DNA of 64,000 bases from Acaryochloris sp. CCMEE 5410 (GTDB lineage: Bacteria > Cyanobacteriota > Cyanobacteriia > Thermosynechococcales > Thermosynechococcaceae), in the NCBI RefSeq assembly GCF_000238775.2, contig NZ_AFEJ02000001.1:3844001-3908000 (forward strand), written 5' to 3'. Below are positions 8,945 through 17,369 of this stretch, piece by piece (position 1 is the first letter of the stretch; every line of letters begins with the position of its first letter). The notes beneath the pieces were generated by a model, which worked only from the letters and a program-made list of their open reading frames with translations, did no database searches and was not told the DNA's origin. Position numbers and translations under genes: made by a program.

Positions 8945-10075
8945 ATGAAAGCGATGATTTTGGCGGCTGGTAAAGGTACCCGCGTTCGCCCAATAACATT
9001 TACTATCCCTAAGCCCATGATTCCGATCATGCAGAAGCCTGTCATGGAGTTCTTGGTGGAGCTACTTCGTCAGCATGGCTTTGATGAAATTATGGTGAAT
9101 GTCAGTCATTTAGCCGACGAGATTGAGAACTACTTTAGAGATGGGCAACGGTTTGGCGTTGATATTGCTTATTCCTTTGAAGGCCGGATTGAAGATGGCA
9201 ATTTGATTGGAGATGCCGTCGGATCTGCTGGTGGTATGCGTCGCATTCAAGATTTTTCGCCCTTCTTTGACGACACGTTTATTGTCTTATGTGGAGATGC
9301 TCTGATTGACCTGGACCTGACGGCAGCGGTGGAATGGCATCGGCAAAAAGGCTCGATTGCTACTATCGTCATGAAAACCGTCGATCCGAATGATGTCTCT
9401 AGCTATGGTGTCGTCGTGACGGATGAGGATGGGCAAGTCAAGTCGTTTCAGGAGAAACCCAGTGTAGATGAAGCCCTCAGCAACACCATCAACACGGGTA
9501 TCTATATTTTTGAACCAGAAGTTCTTGATCTGATCCCTTCGGGGCAAGAGTTTGATATTGGGGGGGATCTCTTTCCCAAGCTGGTGTCGATGAATATGCC
9601 GTTTTATGGCATTGCGATGGATTTCCAATGGGTAGATATTGGTAAAGTGCCGGATTATTGGCATGCCATTCGTAGTGTGTTGATGGGGGATGTCAAAAAT
9701 GTGGCGATTCCAGGCCATGAAGTGAAGCCTGGTGTCTATACGGGGCTGAATGTGGATATTGACTGGGATAAGGTTGATATTCAAGGTCCTGTTTATATTG
9801 GCGGCATGACGCGCATTGATGAAGGGGTTAAGATTATCGGCCCTACGATGATTGGTCCTAACTGCCATATTTGTACGGGGGCAACGGTGGATAACAGCGT
9901 TATTTTTGAATATTCACGCTTGGGGTCAGAAGTGCGCCTTGTCGATAAGCTGGTGTTTGGACGCTATTGTGTGGATAAAACCGGCGCTTCGTTAGATGTT
10001 CGAGCTGCATCTTTGGATTGGCTGATTACCGATGCTCGTCAAGATGCTCAGGTTCCGTCACCGATGGTAGGCTAA
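8945..10075 (+). CDS. NDP-sugar pyrophosphorylase (mannose-1-phosphate guanylyltransferase-like)
   Basis: A 376-residue nucleotidyltransferase with a Rossmann-like NTP transferase domain (1-~235) and a left-handed beta-helix tail (~250-360). The signature AGKGTRVRPIT plus IPKPMIPI is at the N-terminus, LCGDALIDLDL gives the metal-binding Asp near 118, and FQEKP and GIYIFEP follow. The tail has hexapeptide repeats (GPVYIGGMTRI, IIGPTMIGPNCHI). The substrate is probably mannose-1-P or glucose-1-P with GTP/UTP/dTTP and is not resolved here. Some cyanobacterial relatives are ~840 residues and fused to a phosphomannomutase-like domain, whereas this one is the short form. A flippase gene lies downstream on the other strand. 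Confidence 0.85.
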   Translation: MKAMILAAGKGTRVRPITFTIPKPMIPIMQKPVMEFLVELLRQHGFDEIMVNVSHLADEIENYFRDGQRFGVDIAYSFEGRIEDGNLIGDAVGSAGGMRRIQDFSPFFDDTFIVLCGDALIDLDLTAAVEWHRQKGSIATIVMKTVDPNDVSSYGVVVTDEDGQVKSFQEKPSVDEALSNTINTGIYIFEPEVLDLIPSGQEFDIGGDLFPKLVSMNMPFYGIAMDFQWVDIGKVPDYWHAIRSVLMGDVKNVAIPGHEVKPGVYTGLNVDIDWDKVDIQGPVYIGGMTRIDEGVKIIGPTMIGPNCHICTGATVDNSVIFEYSRLGSEVRLVDKLVFGRYCVDKTGASLDVRAASLDWLITDARQDAQVPSPMVG

Positions 10076-10411
10076 ATTTGCAGCGACAATGCTGATGGGA
10101 TTGCTCCTATGCTCGGGATGTAGGTATGAGGGTAGTGGAGTCATTGTCCTCAAAAAATTAATGATGTTGGTTTGACCCAACTCGGCAGTTAGCTCTCAGA
10201 ACGGCTGCGCATTATTTGCTATAGCGATAGTGAATGAGGCAGAAAGTTTTAGGGTATCAATTGTGCGATCGCAACAGGCAGATCAGAGCATCCTCCATGC
10301 CTGGATCTGGAATCTCTAATCCTACAGCCTTGCCAAAATCTAGAAGCAGAGCAAAGGGTATTCAAATAAGCTAATTCCAAGGAATAACTGGGGTGAGATG
10401 AATATCCATGA
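10076..10411. other. Intergenic, 336 bp, no gene recognised
   Basis: Separates the convergent pyrophosphorylase and flippase genes. A HIP1 palindrome GCGATCGC lies at 10265-10272. I see no convincing terminator hairpin and no coding signal. Confidence 0.5.
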
Positions 10412-11764
10412 TCAGGCTGGCTGTGAGAACAGTGAATGAATCGGTAAGTCGAGATTAAAGTGAAGACGAACCGCAATAATGAGTGATAAACATCCTAGTA
10501 ATAGAAACGTTGCTAGCAAATCCTGCATCATGCCATTTAGCCCTTCTCTCAGTAGACCGTAATTGACAGAAAGATAGTAAAAAAAATCATTTAGGGCCAC
10601 TCCCATAATTGCCCCTGCATTGCCAAAATACCGAAAGCCAATCCAGATACCCATAACAGTGCAGGAAAGACGCAAGATGTTGCCGCAGGTGGTGTATTGA
10701 AATTTGCCGATGGCGAATAAGTAGGATTCATTGGTTTGGGAGAGCAGACGAGGCCAAATCCCTAAAGCTAGGATAGGAAGCATCCAGGAAGCATCAAGAT
10801 AGCGCGTGTCATAGAGGGTCGTAATCAGCAGATCCCCAAACCCTGCTAAAACCACCACTAAAAAAATAGAGGCGAATAGAAAAGGACGTCGACTCTTAAG
10901 GATCTTGGGAAATAGAATGTCCCGGGGTTCATCAATACTTTTACTGATGGCGGGAAAAATTACTTTATTGCTGATGCTCATCACCACCTTATAGGGCATA
11001 TCGCTAAGGGTGAATGCAATTCCGTAAATACCTAATAATCGTAGGGAAAATAGATCACCCAGCATCAATCGGTCAGCTTGCTCAGCTAGAAACGTGAGGG
11101 CTGTATTGAGAAATATCCATCGACCCAAGTTGAGCAGATCTTTAAGAGCTGCTTTGTCCCAGGCAAATTGGTTGCTGGAGCCAGGGAAAAGAAAGTGACT
11201 CCAAACCATTTTCAGACCTGCAGAGGCCAGTCCCCCCATCACGAGCGCCCAAATACTCGGGGCAATGGCTGCCCACACAATCATGATGATGATGCCGACG
11301 GCTTGGGTTGTGAGTTCAAATACCACTTGTTTCTGGACATCAAGATTCCGTTCGAGCTGAGCAACTGCAGTCGATTCAAAGCCGGAGAAAATGGTGGTGA
11401 TGCCGACAATGGGAATCAGCCATAGCAATTCTGGATGTTTGTATAGGGTGGCAATGGGCCAGGCAATCACTAAGCAGCCGAACCAGAGAATGAACCCACG
11501 AATAACATCAACGGTCCAGGCTGTATTGAGAAAGACCGGATCGTCGCCCCGCTTATTTTGGACCACACTCCAGCCGGTTCCCAGATCTGAAAAGAGTTGG
11601 AGGCCAATAATAAAAATATTGGTGAGAGCCATCAACCCGAATAGTTCTGGGTATAGAAGTCGAGTCAAAATAAGATTGCCACCGAATCGCAGACCTTGAC
11701 TGCCGCCATACCCGATCAGAGTCCACAGGGTGCCACGAATAACCAACTTTTTGAGGGATGCCAT
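10412..11764 (-). CDS. Polysaccharide flippase (Wzx/WzxC-like, MATE-type fold)
   Basis: About 450 residues with 12 or more predicted membrane helices. It starts MASLKKLVIRGTLWTLIGYG, a classic Polysacc_synt opening, followed by GLRFGGNLILTRLLYPELFG, which matches the oligosaccharide exporter family. It would flip lipid-linked glycans across the plasma membrane for exopolysaccharide, O-antigen or capsule assembly. An upstream in-frame Met at 11827 would add 21 polar residues with no family match, so the start at 11764 is preferred. No glycosyltransferase cluster flanks it, so the glycan is unknown. Confidence 0.85.
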   Translation of the reverse strand: MASLKKLVIRGTLWTLIGYGGSQGLRFGGNLILTRLLYPELFGLMALTNIFIIGLQLFSDLGTGWSVVQNKRGDDPVFLNTAWTVDVIRGFILWFGCLVIAWPIATLYKHPELLWLIPIVGITTIFSGFESTAVAQLERNLDVQKQVVFELTTQAVGIIIMIVWAAIAPSIWALVMGGLASAGLKMVWSHFLFPGSSNQFAWDKAALKDLLNLGRWIFLNTALTFLAEQADRLMLGDLFSLRLLGIYGIAFTLSDMPYKVVMSISNKVIFPAISKSIDEPRDILFPKILKSRRPFLFASIFLVVVLAGFGDLLITTLYDTRYLDASWMLPILALGIWPRLLSQTNESYLFAIGKFQYTTCGNILRLSCTVMGIWIGFRYFGNAGAIMGVALNDFFYYLSVNYGLLREGLNGMMQDLLATFLLLGCLSLIIAVRLHFNLDLPIHSLFSQPA

Positions 11765-11952
11765 AGATTGGGGTTGAATGGAGGCAATACATGGGTCGCC
11801 CTTGTTCCTGTCCATGATGCTGGCCATAGAGAGGGCGACGGTTTTGTGATTAAAACAGCACCCACAGCATCATGGATGGAGAGAGAGGAGACCTATGTCA
11901 AGATGACGGGTAAAGCTGGAAAACTAAAAGTTGTAGAAAGTTTAAACCAATT

Positions 11953-12906
11953 ATGGATGGACAGCGGTGGCTAGCACGTCAGGAACCCCAGTGGCGGCGG
12001 TATGAAAGCTTGCTACAAAAGGCTGAAAAAAGAGGCCTGAAGACATTGACCGGTCGAGAAGTGCAAGAGCTCAGTGGTCTCTATCGGATGGTGGCTGCGG
12101 ATTTAGCACGAGCACGGGCTCGACAATTAGGAACAGGGGTAACAGATCAGCTCAAGCAACTGACCTTGCGGGGGTATTCCCAAATTTATCAGGGGGGACG
12201 TCGACCGGCTTGGCGTTCCGTTTGGGAGTTCGTGTGCTGGGGCTTTCCCGCCGTGGTGCAAGAGACCTGGGTGTTTACGGTGCTGGCTACGGCCGTGTTT
12301 CTGGTCGGAGGCTTGATTGGCTGGTGGTTTACCTGGCGTGATCCAGTGTTTATGCATTTGATCATTCCTCCACGAATTATCGATATTGTCCAAGAGGATG
12401 GGCAACTCTGGATGGGATCTATTGTGGGGAGTGAACCCTTAGCGTCGAGCGATATTATGCAAAACAATATCAGCGTCACCTTCTCGACCTTTGCGGGAGG
12501 GATGTTGGCGGGGGTGGGCACCCTCTATATTCTGTGGATTAATGGACTCAGCATTGCTGCGATCGCAACCCTCGTCGGCCAAAATAAATTAGCTTATCCC
12601 TTCTGGGCCTTTGTTTTTCCCCATGGTGCTTTGGAACTGCCCGCGATTTTTCTGGCCGGGGGAGCTGGATTGTTACTCGCTAGGGCAGTGGTTTTTCCAG
12701 GACGATACAAACGGCTGGCAGCCTTAAAGCTGTATGGTGCACAAGCGATACAGCTCATGTTTGGTGTTGTGCCGATGCTGATGATTGCAGGGGGGATTGA
12801 AGGATTTTTCTCACCGTCGCCTGGAATCCCTGCACCAATTAAGTATGTTGCAGGTCTGAGTTTGTTGTGGGGGTTACTGCTGTATTTACGTCGTCGGCCA
12901 GGGTGA
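11953..12906 (+). CDS. SpoIIM-like (stage II sporulation protein M family) membrane protein
   Basis: A 317-residue protein of the SpoIIM/DUF95 family. The soluble N-terminal helical part (1-~105) has the typical RYESLLQKAEKRGLKTLTGR-like opening. Five or so membrane helices follow (e.g. TVLATAVFLVGGLIGWWFTW). The conserved NNISVTFSTFAGGMLAGVGT and PHGALELPAIFLAGGAGLLL motifs are diagnostic. In Bacillus SpoIIM belongs to an engulfment complex. In non-sporulating bacteria, including cyanobacteria, the role is not established and the family name should not be read literally. It is transcribed divergently from the flippase gene. Confidence 0.85.
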   Translation: MDGQRWLARQEPQWRRYESLLQKAEKRGLKTLTGREVQELSGLYRMVAADLARARARQLGTGVTDQLKQLTLRGYSQIYQGGRRPAWRSVWEFVCWGFPAVVQETWVFTVLATAVFLVGGLIGWWFTWRDPVFMHLIIPPRIIDIVQEDGQLWMGSIVGSEPLASSDIMQNNISVTFSTFAGGMLAGVGTLYILWINGLSIAAIATLVGQNKLAYPFWAFVFPHGALELPAIFLAGGAGLLLARAVVFPGRYKRLAALKLYGAQAIQLMFGVVPMLMIAGGIEGFFSPSPGIPAPIKYVAGLSLLWGLLLYLRRRPG

Positions 12907-12990
12907 AGGCGGCTGATGTCAAGGCCCTGAGATAGAATAAACGGTAGAAGCAGTTGTTTATATTGATTTGCAGAAGGAATAGGTGAACCC

Positions 12991-13347
12991 ATGGCAGAAG
13001 CAACTCAGTCTCAACAACGCGGCATTATGATGACTGACAACGCCCTGAAGCATGTTCTGGAATTGCGAGAGAAGCAGGGAACCGATCTATGCTTACGCGT
13101 CGGTGTTCGGGGAGGTGGCTGTTCTGGTATGTCTTACACCATGGACTTTGAAGATCCGAAAAATATTCAGGAATCGGATGAAGTATTTGATTATGACAGC
13201 TTTAAAGTCGTATCCGATCCCAAGAGTATGCTGTATATTTATGGTTTGGTTCTCGACTACAGTGATGCCTTGATTGGCGGTGGGTTTCAATTCACTAATC
13301 CCAATGCGACGCAGACCTGCGGTTGTGGAACGTCTTTCTCTGCCTAG
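12991..13347 (+). CDS. Iron-sulfur cluster assembly accessory protein (IscA/SufA/ErpA, A-type)
   Basis: A 118-residue A-type carrier. The three invariant cysteines are present: one in RGGGCSGMSY (near residue 44) and two in the C-terminal CGCGTS (near 110-112). LIGGGFQFTNPNA is the usual sequence before the last pair. It binds or transfers Fe-S clusters or iron to apoproteins. The extra N-terminal residues before RGIMMTDNAL are typical of cyanobacterial members. The TPR gene starts 12 bp downstream, suggesting co-transcription. Confidence 0.93.
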   Translation: MAEATQSQQRGIMMTDNALKHVLELREKQGTDLCLRVGVRGGGCSGMSYTMDFEDPKNIQESDEVFDYDSFKVVSDPKSMLYIYGLVLDYSDALIGGGFQFTNPNATQTCGCGTSFSA

Positions 13348-13359
13348 GATTATTTGGGA

Positions 13360-13785
13360 ATGACTGACACCACCCTTGACGATGTCTTTAAGGAAGCTTT
13401 AGATCGCTATCAAGCAGGAGAACCTGCTGAAGATTTAATTCCTGTATTTAAAGACATTTGCGATCGCGCCCGTAAGAGTAGTCCTGCATGGACCTGTCTA
13501 GCCTGGCTGTATCTGCTAGCGGGAAAGCATAATTCAGCCTATAAAGCAGCCCAAAAAGCCGTAAAGCTAAATCCGCAAGACCCGCAAGCGCGGGTTAACC
13601 TCGTGGTTGCCATGCTGGAAACAGGGCAAAAAGGGGTTCGCAAGCATATTGAAATTGTTCAGCAAATTGCGATGGCTGTGCCTGAATTGCGAGATGAGCT
13701 GAAAGAGAGTTTTGATGATGGCTTGAAGCGAAAGCCGGATTGGGCGAGTTTAGAGCGCGTTCAGACTTGGGTCTTTGAAGCTTAG
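13360..13785 (+). CDS. Tetratricopeptide repeat protein
   Basis: About 141 residues. A TPR-like unit is visible at SPAWTCLAWLYLLAGKHNSA followed by YKAAQKAVKLNPQDPQARVN, with a less regular helical part after it. It probably mediates protein-protein contacts. The ATG at 13360 is chosen over the TTG two codons earlier. The 12-bp gap to the A-type Fe-S carrier gene suggests an operon and perhaps a role in Fe-S delivery, which is inference. A strong terminator follows at 13808. Confidence 0.75.
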   Translation: MTDTTLDDVFKEALDRYQAGEPAEDLIPVFKDICDRARKSSPAWTCLAWLYLLAGKHNSAYKAAQKAVKLNPQDPQARVNLVVAMLETGQKGVRKHIEIVQQIAMAVPELRDELKESFDDGLKRKPDWASLERVQTWVFEA

Positions 13786-13807
13786 TTGCTCTCGGTATGA
13801 AAAAATG

Positions 13808-13840
13808 AAAAAGACATCAGTGGGTAAACTGGTGTCTTTT
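13808..13840 (+). terminator. Intrinsic terminator after the iscA-like/TPR pair
   Basis: Arms at 13808-13821 and 13828-13840 pair with one G:U-type mismatch around a 6-nt loop and end in a T-run (gtgtctttt). It lies 23 bp past the TPR stop codon. Confidence 0.75.
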
Positions 13841-13875
13841 GTAGTTGAGGCCAGACAAGTAAGTAAGAGAGAGTT

Positions 13876-14127
13876 ATGTTTGAAAAACTCATCAATGGCA
13901 TTAATACTGTCCTGATGATCGACGTATTTTTCGTGATCTTCTGTTTTATCTGGTTTTTAGTGGGACTTTTAGGCCGACAGCTCGGGATCCCTCTAGGGTT
14001 TGACGTGTGGTATTCTCTATGGCCCAATGTGATCCAACCTGCAATTGGTTTGGTGATGGCAGGTTCTATATTGACCGGCGTTGTTGGCCAGATTCGCAAA
14101 CGGATGCCGTCTTCTCAAGAGTGGTGA
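13876..14127 (+). CDS. Hypothetical small membrane protein
   Basis: An 83-residue protein with two hydrophobic helices (VLMIDVFFVIFCFIWFLVGL and VIQPAIGLVMAGSILTGVV) and a short basic tail (RKRMPSSQEW). A purine-rich stretch (gagagag) precedes the ATG by a few bases. I do not recognise the family. It follows the terminator, so it has its own promoter or depends on readthrough. Confidence 0.55.
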   Translation: MFEKLINGINTVLMIDVFFVIFCFIWFLVGLLGRQLGIPLGFDVWYSLWPNVIQPAIGLVMAGSILTGVVGQIRKRMPSSQEW

Positions 14128-14145
14128 TGGGTTGTTGTCAGCTGA

Positions 14146-14442
14146 CTAGAGACGCTCGAACTGGTCTGGTGACAGTTCGTCTAGATCGTCTTCATCATCC
14201 CAGTCATCGTATTCGATCACAGGATCTGTAAGAACAGCTTGTTGGGCTTCATATAAGGTTAACCATTTTCCCGGCTCACGGATCCGTTGGGGAGGATCTT
14301 GGTAGCGGGCAAAGAACCAAGGAGGTGATGTGGGTTGAGTCAGTTCAGCTTGAACACGATAGGGATCAAGATCAGGATAATCGGGATCCCGCTCAACCTT
14401 CACCCATACTTTTTGGCCAATTAATTCATCTGGAGACAGCAT
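14146..14442 (-). CDS. Hypothetical acidic protein
   Basis: 98 residues, not recognised. It starts MLSPDELIGQKVWVKVERD, has an aromatic/proline-rich centre (PTSPPWFFARYQDPPQR) and a very acidic C-terminal part (IEYDDWDDEDDLDEL). No signal peptide or membrane segment is seen. It converges with the small membrane protein gene (18-bp gap). The N-terminal beta-strand pattern could be a small barrel, but that is only an impression. Confidence 0.55.
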   Translation of the reverse strand: MLSPDELIGQKVWVKVERDPDYPDLDPYRVQAELTQPTSPPWFFARYQDPPQRIREPGKWLTLYEAQQAVLTDPVIEYDDWDDEDDLDELSPDQFERL

Positions 14443-14816
14443 GATGACGGTTTGAACTTGAGCGCTAACATTCTCTTAAACACTTTTATTGTACAAAAAT
14501 GAGGTATCTCAACGTTGTACTTAAATGGATTCTCAAGGATTGGTTTTTAATAATCTAATCATTCCCAGCTGAAATGACAACTTGACGTTCAGTATGGGAT
14601 CAGTTCGGGGATCAAAGATGCAGTCTCTGATACCCAGCATGAGCGTCTTTCTTTGGTAGGTCTATAAAACCACAAGACTTGAAATTTAGTGTATTCATAA
14701 AAAAGGGGGACTCATCTCAATATTGCTACGAACATGGACCGCTATGTCCAAAATGTTCGGTCTACTTGGGCAATAGTGAAGACCCTATTCACTCAACATT
14801 TTTCAAGGACCTAATC

Positions 14817-15704
14817 GTGACAGCTGCATTAGAACAGACGCCAACAGCCCAGTATTGGCAGTGGCAGGGATGGCGGATTCATTACGTACAACAAGGAGAG
14901 CAAGGACCCTGTGTGGTTCTGCTCCACGGCTTTGGTGCCTCTACAGACCACTGGCGCAAAAATATTGAAGTGCTCTCCCGCTACTACCGAGTGTGGGCCG
15001 TTGACATGTTGGGATTTGGCCGCTCTGAAAAACCGGATATGGATTACACCGGGGATTTATGGCGGACTCAGATGCAGGCCTTTTGTGAAGAGGTTATTCA
15101 AGAGCCGGTGTTTATTGCTGGAAATTCCTTAGGGGGCTATGCCAGTCTCTGTTTTGCGGTCGATTGCCCAAAATGGACCCGAGGGGTCGTGTTACTCAAC
15201 TGTGCTGGATCGTTTACAGAAGTAGAGCCTAAACCTGAATTGCCAGCTTGGCGACAACAGCTGCAAGAGCGACGCAAAACCGTGATGCGATCGCGTCCGG
15301 TAATCAACGTCATGAGCTATTTCTTGTTTAACCGGATGCGTAAGCCAGACAATATCCGCAAAGCCTTGTCCCAAGTGTATAAGGATCAATCGGCAGTCAC
15401 GGATCGCCTGGTCGAAGAAATCTATCAACCCTCCCTAGACAAAGGAGCCCGGGGCGTTTTTGCCGGTGTATTTAAATCACCACCCGGCCGCAAGCTTGAT
15501 GAATTGCTACAAAGCTTGGACCGCCCCCTGTTTCTATTGTGGGGAGCAGCCGATCCATGGATGACGCCTCAAAAAGCAGAAAAATTCCAGCAGTTTTACC
15601 CTGCAGCTGACTTAGTTTTAGTCGATGCAGGGCATTGTCCCCATGATGAGCGTCCCGAAGTCATCAATGCTGAACTGCATCAGTGGATTCAGAAACAGCT
15701 ATAA
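14817..15704 (+). CDS. Alpha/beta-fold hydrolase
   Basis: About 295 residues. The oxyanion-loop motif VVLLHGFGAS is near residue 30, the nucleophile elbow GNSLGGYAS near 101, an acid-loop candidate in LWGAADPWMTP, and the catalytic His in DAGHCPHDERPE near 271. The architecture matches epoxide-hydrolase/esterase-like hydrolases of the chloroplast and cyanobacterial lineage, some of which act on chlorophyll or lipid esters. The substrate here is unknown. A GTG start at 14817, preceded by aaggac, is preferred over a TTG 138 bp upstream because that extension (Cys-rich, low similarity) does not look like the family. Confidence 0.85.
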   Translation: MTAALEQTPTAQYWQWQGWRIHYVQQGEQGPCVVLLHGFGASTDHWRKNIEVLSRYYRVWAVDMLGFGRSEKPDMDYTGDLWRTQMQAFCEEVIQEPVFIAGNSLGGYASLCFAVDCPKWTRGVVLLNCAGSFTEVEPKPELPAWRQQLQERRKTVMRSRPVINVMSYFLFNRMRKPDNIRKALSQVYKDQSAVTDRLVEEIYQPSLDKGARGVFAGVFKSPPGRKLDELLQSLDRPLFLLWGAADPWMTPQKAEKFQQFYPAADLVLVDAGHCPHDERPEVINAELHQWIQKQL

Positions 15705-15713
15705 GTGGCTCGA

Positions 15714-16577
15714 TTATTTGACCCCAGCAATGGTGATTGTCCTGAAAATCAGAGACTTTTCAGCGCAGGTGCGTCTTAGAGGAAAGGGGAGGAGTCCTAC
15801 TCCCTTTTCGAGGGCCAAGATGACTAAAGAGATCGGAAACATCACCGGTAGAGACAGCACCCGATTTTTAAAAACCTTATAAATCCGAATTTTGGAGAAC
15901 CCGGCTCGTTGAAAAAGCTGGGCGAGTTCAACAATCGAATATTCTTTGAGATGGAACCCTGTAGCCACTTCATCAAAATACTTAGAGATGTCGTGGGGAC
16001 CCGATAGGTGATGAGGGGTCACGCAGACATAAGTGCCGCCTGTTTTTAGGGCAGTGTAAATATTCTTGAGTTGGTCATAGGCATCCTCGGGATGCAAGTG
16101 CTCCATCAGCTGGTGGCTATAGGCTAAATCAATACTACTAGGATCGGTAGGAATGCTACAGCCGTCAGAAATAATTAAGTCAACGTTTTTAGGTAGGGCT
16201 AAGTCTTTGGTTATTTCTGTGGCGACATCAACGGCATAGACTTGCTGAACATGGGGAGCGATTTCGCGGCAGAGATGACAGTTGCCTGGCCCGATTTCCA
16301 GAAAGATGGCGTCGTTGGCCATAAAGTGCTGCAAAAAGTCGATGCGTTGCTGAATGAGTGTGTTGGCGCTGGCATCGGTGGGACGAGAATGATGAGAATG
16401 ATGGGTAACTTTCGAGAATAGAGCATCGTAGAGTTTGGTGTAGAGGGACCCCTCTAGGCGCTCAGATTTATTGGAGTGCCGAAGCTGATTAGCGAGCTGT
16501 TTTTCGATGTGATAATGCTCGGTAATTTGCTCAACGGTTCTATCATCTGAAGCTTTTATTTTTAGCTGTGTGCTCAT
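15714..16577 (-). CDS. Class I SAM-dependent methyltransferase
   Basis: A 287-residue protein with a Rossmann methyltransferase core in the middle. Motif I LEIGPGNCHL is near residue 93-102, VYAVDVATEI supplies the ribose-binding acidic residue, and IDLAYSHQLMEHLHPED is the motif after the third strand, with Methyltransf_11-like TALKTGGTYVCVTPHHLSG. The N-terminal ~80 residues are helical and charged. The C-terminal part has a hydrophobic segment (VMFPISLVILALEKGVGLL) that may contact membrane. The substrate is unknown. It is convergent with the hydrolase gene (9-bp gap). Confidence 0.8.
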   Translation of the reverse strand: MSTQLKIKASDDRTVEQITEHYHIEKQLANQLRHSNKSERLEGSLYTKLYDALFSKVTHHSHHSRPTDASANTLIQQRIDFLQHFMANDAIFLEIGPGNCHLCREIAPHVQQVYAVDVATEITKDLALPKNVDLIISDGCSIPTDPSSIDLAYSHQLMEHLHPEDAYDQLKNIYTALKTGGTYVCVTPHHLSGPHDISKYFDEVATGFHLKEYSIVELAQLFQRAGFSKIRIYKVFKNRVLSLPVMFPISLVILALEKGVGLLPFPLRRTCAEKSLIFRTITIAGVK

Positions 16578-17369
16578 AATTTTATTTATAGGTGTAAAAC
16601 ATTAGCTTGGAACAGCGCAGGCCGGGCTCGACGACTATGATGAAGCGCGTTGTTCAGGACAGAGAACACATGCCTACTACTATAGCCTTGCCTTTAGTGA
16701 CTGACGAATAAAGGTAGACTTGGCAAGGGTAAAGATGATTGAAAAGTCTGTAAACCTTTCAGAGTAAGACTTTTAGGCGAATGTGTTGCTGATATGCAAT
16801 AGGTGATTCAATTTCTGGAACAACTGGAGCAAAAAGTGAGGCATTTTTTCTGGGAGTCTGGAGTAAAACCATCAGCTAGGCGTCATCTGAAAATTTAATT
16901 TATAAAAAAAAAATTCTAGCTGATCCATTTCTGAATCGATCTGAGTCGAACTTAAGGATGGTATGAAAGAAATCTGAGAAATCTGAAAGTTATATGAGAA
17001 GAATTTTACAGGTTATTGACGTTTGAATAGCCTGAAAAAAAGTGAAGCAAAAAGTGAGGTTTTTTTGCTGTCCAGATCTTTTATTGTCAAAACAGTAAGG
17101 TCATTGAAATCAATTGGATTTGAATAGCGCTCCAAGTTTGCCTGAGTAACTTGTGAGTTGCCATTTCCTCAAATCTAGGGAGTGCGCCTCAGATGTGATA
17201 AGCGCTCCTCAATCATTTTGATACGTACCACAGACATCCCTTGCATTGTGGCTGGTGGATTGTGCTGCCTGTGCGTCTGTTGATCTTGCTTCCCCTATTG
17301 ATGATGGGCGATAGCCCGAGTTCTGACCACAAGCACACTATCTGTCTAAAAAATTTTGGAGATGCAACC
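16578..17369. promoter_or_regulatory. Long intergenic leader region before the beta-helix/RTX gene
   Basis: 792 bp without a convincing gene. A perfect 14-bp direct repeat AGCAAAAAGTGAGG occurs at 16828-16841 and 17046-17059, each followed by a T-rich stretch. The region is AT-rich. It probably carries promoter and regulatory sites for the type I secretion substrate gene downstream. An in-frame extension of that gene upstream to 17241 is open but does not look coding. Confidence 0.45.
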
